A DNA stretch of 6,678 nucleotides, from positions 1-6,678 of the forward strand of contig NZ_CP047347.1 of the NCBI RefSeq assembly GCF_011045815.1, written 5' to 3'. Origin of the DNA: Proteus vulgaris (GTDB lineage Bacteria > Pseudomonadota > Gammaproteobacteria > Enterobacterales > Enterobacteriaceae). The notes beneath the pieces were generated by a model. That model worked only from the letters and a program-made list of their open reading frames with translations, searched no databases and was not told the DNA's origin. Positions within the stretch are counted from its first letter, which is position 1, and each line of letters starts with the position of its first letter. This document shows, piece after piece, positions 4,802 through 6,678 of this stretch. The translations under genes and the position numbers were made by a program.

Positions 4802-5593
4802 TTATATATTATTTATAGTAACTTCAATGGGTACTCCGCTTTCGAAAATGCACCTACCTAAATACTTACCCTCAACCCCAAAAGAATTTGATGCTTTAAA
4901 TTTTATCTCTACAATATTTCTTCCTGTACTTTCTATACTACGACTAGTAGCACCTAAAGTTAGTGCAGGATCATACGTGCTAGGATTATTTGTTCGTTTT
5001 TTCAATTCATTATTACATCTTTCTTTTGCAACACTTTCTGATATTGGTGTTAATGAATTCTTGACAATGCCTTCCTTTAATTCTTTTTCAGATATCACAT
5101 AACGTTTTGATTGAGAAGACTTATCATTGCAATCAATATAATACATACCTTTTGTTAAAGGATCTTTAGCGGCATAAACTAAAAGATAGCAAGAGTTATC
5201 ATTTTTCATTAAATTAGCAGTATAAGCTCTCATGAGCTCTGCTTCTTTCTTATCCATACCATATAAATTTGGGTTTTTTACAAACCTCCCTGAAAGTTCT
5301 TCAATTGTTTCATCACGCCCTTTTGTTCTGTTATCACAAAAAATCGGGTCATCTGAAAGCCTATGTTTAATAGATACGCCATCATACTTCCAATTACTTG
5401 AAACAGATGTTCCAGCATGAACCGTACCATCTTCATGTTCAATTTTATTTATAATATCACCTTGGATAGTTACTTTTTTAAAACCACAAATTAAAACTTG
5501 AGCATTAGAATGTATGGATATAAAAAAAAGCATAGAAATGCAGACCTTCACTGCAAACCTGAAAATTATAAAACTCACGCTATGTAACCTCAT
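4802..5593 (-). CDS. Predicted secreted/periplasmic six-cysteine protein of unknown function
   Basis: A 263-residue protein whose hydrophobic N-terminus (about 8-28, with basic residues before it) ends in SNA-Q, a good signal peptidase I site near residue 31; export to the periplasm is predicted. The mature part has six cysteines (36, 86, 135, 155, 193, 248), enough for three disulfides. The C-terminal part, about 190-260, has Cys-x-N-x-L, then NPSTYDP, then EIKFKASNSFGVEGKYLGRC. This recalls a small module seen in phage, plasmid and periplasmic proteins (a PST...AkNsfG...C pattern), recognised only loosely. The ATG at 5593 has no ribosome site and lies about nine bases after the predicted transcription start. 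A GTG at 5578 is better placed, with GAGG nine bases upstream, and a start at 5551 (GTG, giving MKVCIS...) would leave a more ordinary signal peptide. The A+T-rich gene suggests recent acquisition. The divergent neighbour shares its upstream region. Confidence 0.8.
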   Translation of the reverse strand: MRLHSVSFIIFRFAVKVCISMLFFISIHSNAQVLICGFKKVTIQGDIINKIEHEDGTVHAGTSVSSNWKYDGVSIKHRLSDDPIFCDNRTKGRDETIEELSGRFVKNPNLYGMDKKEAELMRAYTANLMKNDNSCYLLVYAAKDPLTKGMYYIDCNDKSSQSKRYVISEKELKEGIVKNSLTPISESVAKERCNNELKKRTNNPSTYDPALTLGATSRSIESTGRNIVEIKFKASNSFGVEGKYLGRCIFESGVPIEVTINNI

Positions 5594-5608
5594 TAAGATT
5601 AAACAAAA

Positions 5609-5636
5609 AATCTAGCTTACACAAAAATAAAGTCAA
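5609..5636 (-). promoter_or_regulatory. Predicted promoter of the secreted-protein gene
   Basis: On the minus strand there is TTGACT (5636-5631), a 16-base spacer and TAGATT (5614-5609; four of six). The start would be near 5602, so little or no leader precedes the ATG at 5593, which favours a slightly downstream start codon. Confidence 0.45.
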
Positions 5637-5689
5637 AGGAAAAATAACCAAATTTAAATCAATTAAATACAAACCATTTAAAATATTGC

Positions 5690-5718
5690 TTGACAGATTA
5701 TTTGTAACGCGGCATAAT
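5690..5718 (+). promoter_or_regulatory. Strong predicted sigma-70 promoter of the 81-residue gene
   Basis: TTGACA (5690-5695) is a perfect -35. A 17-base spacer and CATAAT (5713-5718; five of six) follow. The start would be near 5725, giving a leader of about 70 bases before the ATG at 5796. It is the best-looking promoter in the window, suggesting constitutive high transcription unless repressed. Confidence 0.75.
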
Positions 5719-5795
5719 ATTAAATATATATGTTGCGTTCATGTTTTGACCTGTGTATTATGGCAGTAGCTATTAATTAACACGCAGAGGAATAC

Positions 5796-6041
5796 ATGAA
5801 CCAATTTAACATCTTCGATAAAGTTTACTTAAAAACAGATAGTAATCGCCGCCCAATGACCGTAGTAAGTATTGGGCCTAAAAATGAGAATGGATGCTCT
5901 CAGATAACATGCATTTTCGTTATAAAAAAAAACGAATACTCTCATGTTTTCCCAGATCATTACCTAACAAAAATAAACAATTTTGATGAGATAAGTGGTC
6001 TTGGAGTCCAAGGAATAAAGATTCATAAAGACGAAATTTGA
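5796..6041 (+). CDS. Small protein, possibly a DUF2158/YodC-like beta-barrel
   Basis: An 81-residue protein with no signal peptide or membrane segment. The layout FDKVYLKTDSNRRPMTVVSIGP (about 7-28), then Cys-x-x-Ile-Thr-Cys-Ile-Phe-Val (about 34-42), then an acid/aromatic strand HVFPDHYLTKI (50-60) follows the pattern of YodC/DUF2158-type small beta proteins (V-x-L-K-x-G-G-P-x-M-x-V, then a Cys-x-W/F strand, then F-x-x-x-x-L). The usual GGP is replaced by NRRP, so the link is tentative. AGAGG with five-base spacing decides the start, and a near-consensus promoter lies about 75 bases upstream. It is divergent from the secreted-protein gene and converges on mobB, with only eight bases between the stops. 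Function is unknown. Confidence 0.7.
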   Translation: MNQFNIFDKVYLKTDSNRRPMTVVSIGPKNENGCSQITCIFVIKKNEYSHVFPDHYLTKINNFDEISGLGVQGIKIHKDEI

Positions 6042-6049
6042 CGCATTTA

Positions 6050-6631
6050 TTATTTTATCTGATAAAACACATCACCATTCTTATTTGTGAATTTACTCCC
6101 CGTGACCTGAATGCACGGGTTATCATTGCAAGTGCTGATATTGGCTAGCGGAGCTTTCCGCTGCCAGACTGCCTCCATTTTCTGCATTGCTGCAATTCGG
6201 TCATAGCCACTGTCGATAAAATAAAACATCCCCCAGAGACAGCCCCCCATGACAGCAACCATTGTCAGGGCGATATAAATCGCGGATTTCCACGTATAAC
6301 GTGACATTTCACGTCGCATTGCACTCACGGATTCATTAGCTGCTGTAACCACCTGATTCAGCGCATTGACGGCGGGTTTCTGCTGCGCCAATCCCGTTTG
6401 TTTGAGTTCTTTTTCAACCTGAGTTAAGGCTGCATTCACCGATTGCCTGATCGTGTCGGTCATCTTACCGGAGGCACTGTCCAATTCATGGATCACCTGA
6501 GCCAACTGTGCTGTTTGGCGGCTTAATTTGGCGGATTCCGCCTGAAATTCATCAATCAACGCCGCCACACGCTTTTCCTGCGCTTGCTGATGACCAATCA
6601 GCGCGGCAATTTTTTTAATCTCATCGTTCAT
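6050..6631 (-). CDS. mobB: MobB/MobX-like membrane-anchored mobilization protein
   Basis: A 193-residue protein: a long Gln/Ala/Lys-rich helix (about 1-110) with coiled-coil character and a short break near 80-86 (QQKPAVN), one membrane helix at about 115-138 (WKSAIYIALTMVAVMGG and onward), and an exported or cytosolic C-terminal part with Cys168 and Cys173 ending in GDVFYQIK. It starts 12 bases after the mobA stop, with AGGA (minus strand of 6641-6638) seven bases upstream, so the two are co-transcribed. MOBQ plasmids carry a second Mob protein of this type (MobB in RSF1010, MobX in pSC101, from memory) that helps couple the relaxosome to the helper transfer channel or host membrane. The membrane anchor fits this role. 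The exact subfamily is uncertain, so the symbol is by position and design. Confidence 0.72.
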   Translation of the reverse strand: MNDEIKKIAALIGHQQAQEKRVAALIDEFQAESAKLSRQTAQLAQVIHELDSASGKMTDTIRQSVNAALTQVEKELKQTGLAQQKPAVNALNQVVTAANESVSAMRREMSRYTWKSAIYIALTMVAVMGGCLWGMFYFIDSGYDRIAAMQKMEAVWQRKAPLANISTCNDNPCIQVTGSKFTNKNGDVFYQIK

Positions 6632-6643
6632 ATTTAATCCTGT

Positions 6644-6678
6644 CTATCGAGAAAATGACCAGCCTTTATCCGGCTTTT
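6644..6678 (-). CDS. mobA: C-terminal end of mobA (after circular closure)
   Basis: Read on the minus strand and joined to base 1, this stretch completes the relaxase frame. The split codon becomes CAA (Gln), followed by KPDKGWSFSR and a TAG stop at 6646-6644. The stop lies 12 bases before the ATG of the next mobilization gene. Phase, stop position and operon spacing all fit, so this is taken as the true carboxyl end of the same gene and not a separate one. The inference fails only if the two window ends are not adjacent in the molecule. Confidence 0.88.
   Translation of the reverse strand, partial: KPDKGWSFSR

Noticed and set aside
4779..5420. Plus-strand frames at 4779-5102 and 5232-5420
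   Set aside because: They are antisense to the secreted-protein gene, whose signal peptide and cysteine pattern are coherent; no translation signals support them.
5704..5727. GGCATAATATTAAAT as another dif-like site
   Set aside because: Only part of an XerC arm fits and no XerD arm lies six to eight bases away; the bases are better explained as the -10 region of the promoter.
6053..6067. TTTTATC/GATAAAA inverted repeat between the convergent 81-residue gene and mobB as a terminator
   Set aside because: The stem is all but one A-T pairs, has a one-base loop and overlaps the end of mobB; too weak to call.
1..6678. CRISPR array, tRNA, rRNA, toxin-antitoxin pair or resistance gene
   Set aside because: No spaced repeat array, cloverleaf, rRNA-like stretch, recognisable toxin-antitoxin pair or resistance domain was seen; the only regular direct repeats are the three iterons.

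Overview
The window reads as one complete small circular plasmid of 6,678 bp, opened at an arbitrary point inside its relaxase gene. The evidence is direct. The minus-strand relaxase frame is open from 1081 down to base 1. It continues in phase at base 6678 and stops at 6644-6646, 12 bases before the start of the next mobilization gene, with a Shine-Dalgarno sequence in that gap. The backbone resembles the pSC101 family of Enterobacterales: the Rep protein, a par-like region, a DnaA box, three iterons, an RSF1010/pSC101-type oriT and a psi-like Xer site. The A+T-rich cargo and the protein sequences suggest an enterobacterial host, perhaps Morganellaceae-like. The genus cannot be fixed from the sequence, and comparisons with pSC101 are from memory.

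Layout. (1) Mobilization: mobA relaxase (minus, 1081 to 1, continuing 6678-6644), then the mobB/mobX-like membrane protein (minus, 6631-6050). oriT lies at 1110-1170, with divergent promoters just beyond it. The MobC/TraD-like accessory gene (plus, 1247-1702) is on the other side. (2) Replication and maintenance: a par-like non-coding region (about 1703-2030), a consensus DnaA box, an A+T-rich unwinding region, three 20-bp iterons, an autoregulatory inverted repeat over the rep promoter, rep (2293-3249), and a translationally coupled HTH/coiled-coil gene (3257-3682). (3) Multimer resolution: an ArcA-like site (3728-3743) about 80 bp from a dif/psi-like XerC/XerD core (3824-3851). (4) A+T-rich accessory region (about 3850-6041): a small basic protein between two direct Xer-like sites, a two-TM zinc-ribbon protein, a 120-bp MITE-like element flanked by TTAA, a secreted six-cysteine protein, and a divergent 81-residue protein with a strong promoter.

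How it works together. Rep binds the iterons with host DnaA (and probably IHF) to start replication, and represses its own promoter through an operator built from iteron half-sites. XerCD, with ArcA and PepA as at pSC101 psi, would resolve dimers. MobA would nick between 1144 and 1145 with MobC's help, so the plasmid could be moved by a helper conjugation system; there are no mating-pair genes. The cargo has no recognised resistance or metabolic function. The secreted and membrane proteins point to the cell envelope, but their roles are unknown. The most unusual points are the divergent iterons in a pSC101-type replicon, the paired Xer-like sites around the 76-residue gene, and the MITE-like element.
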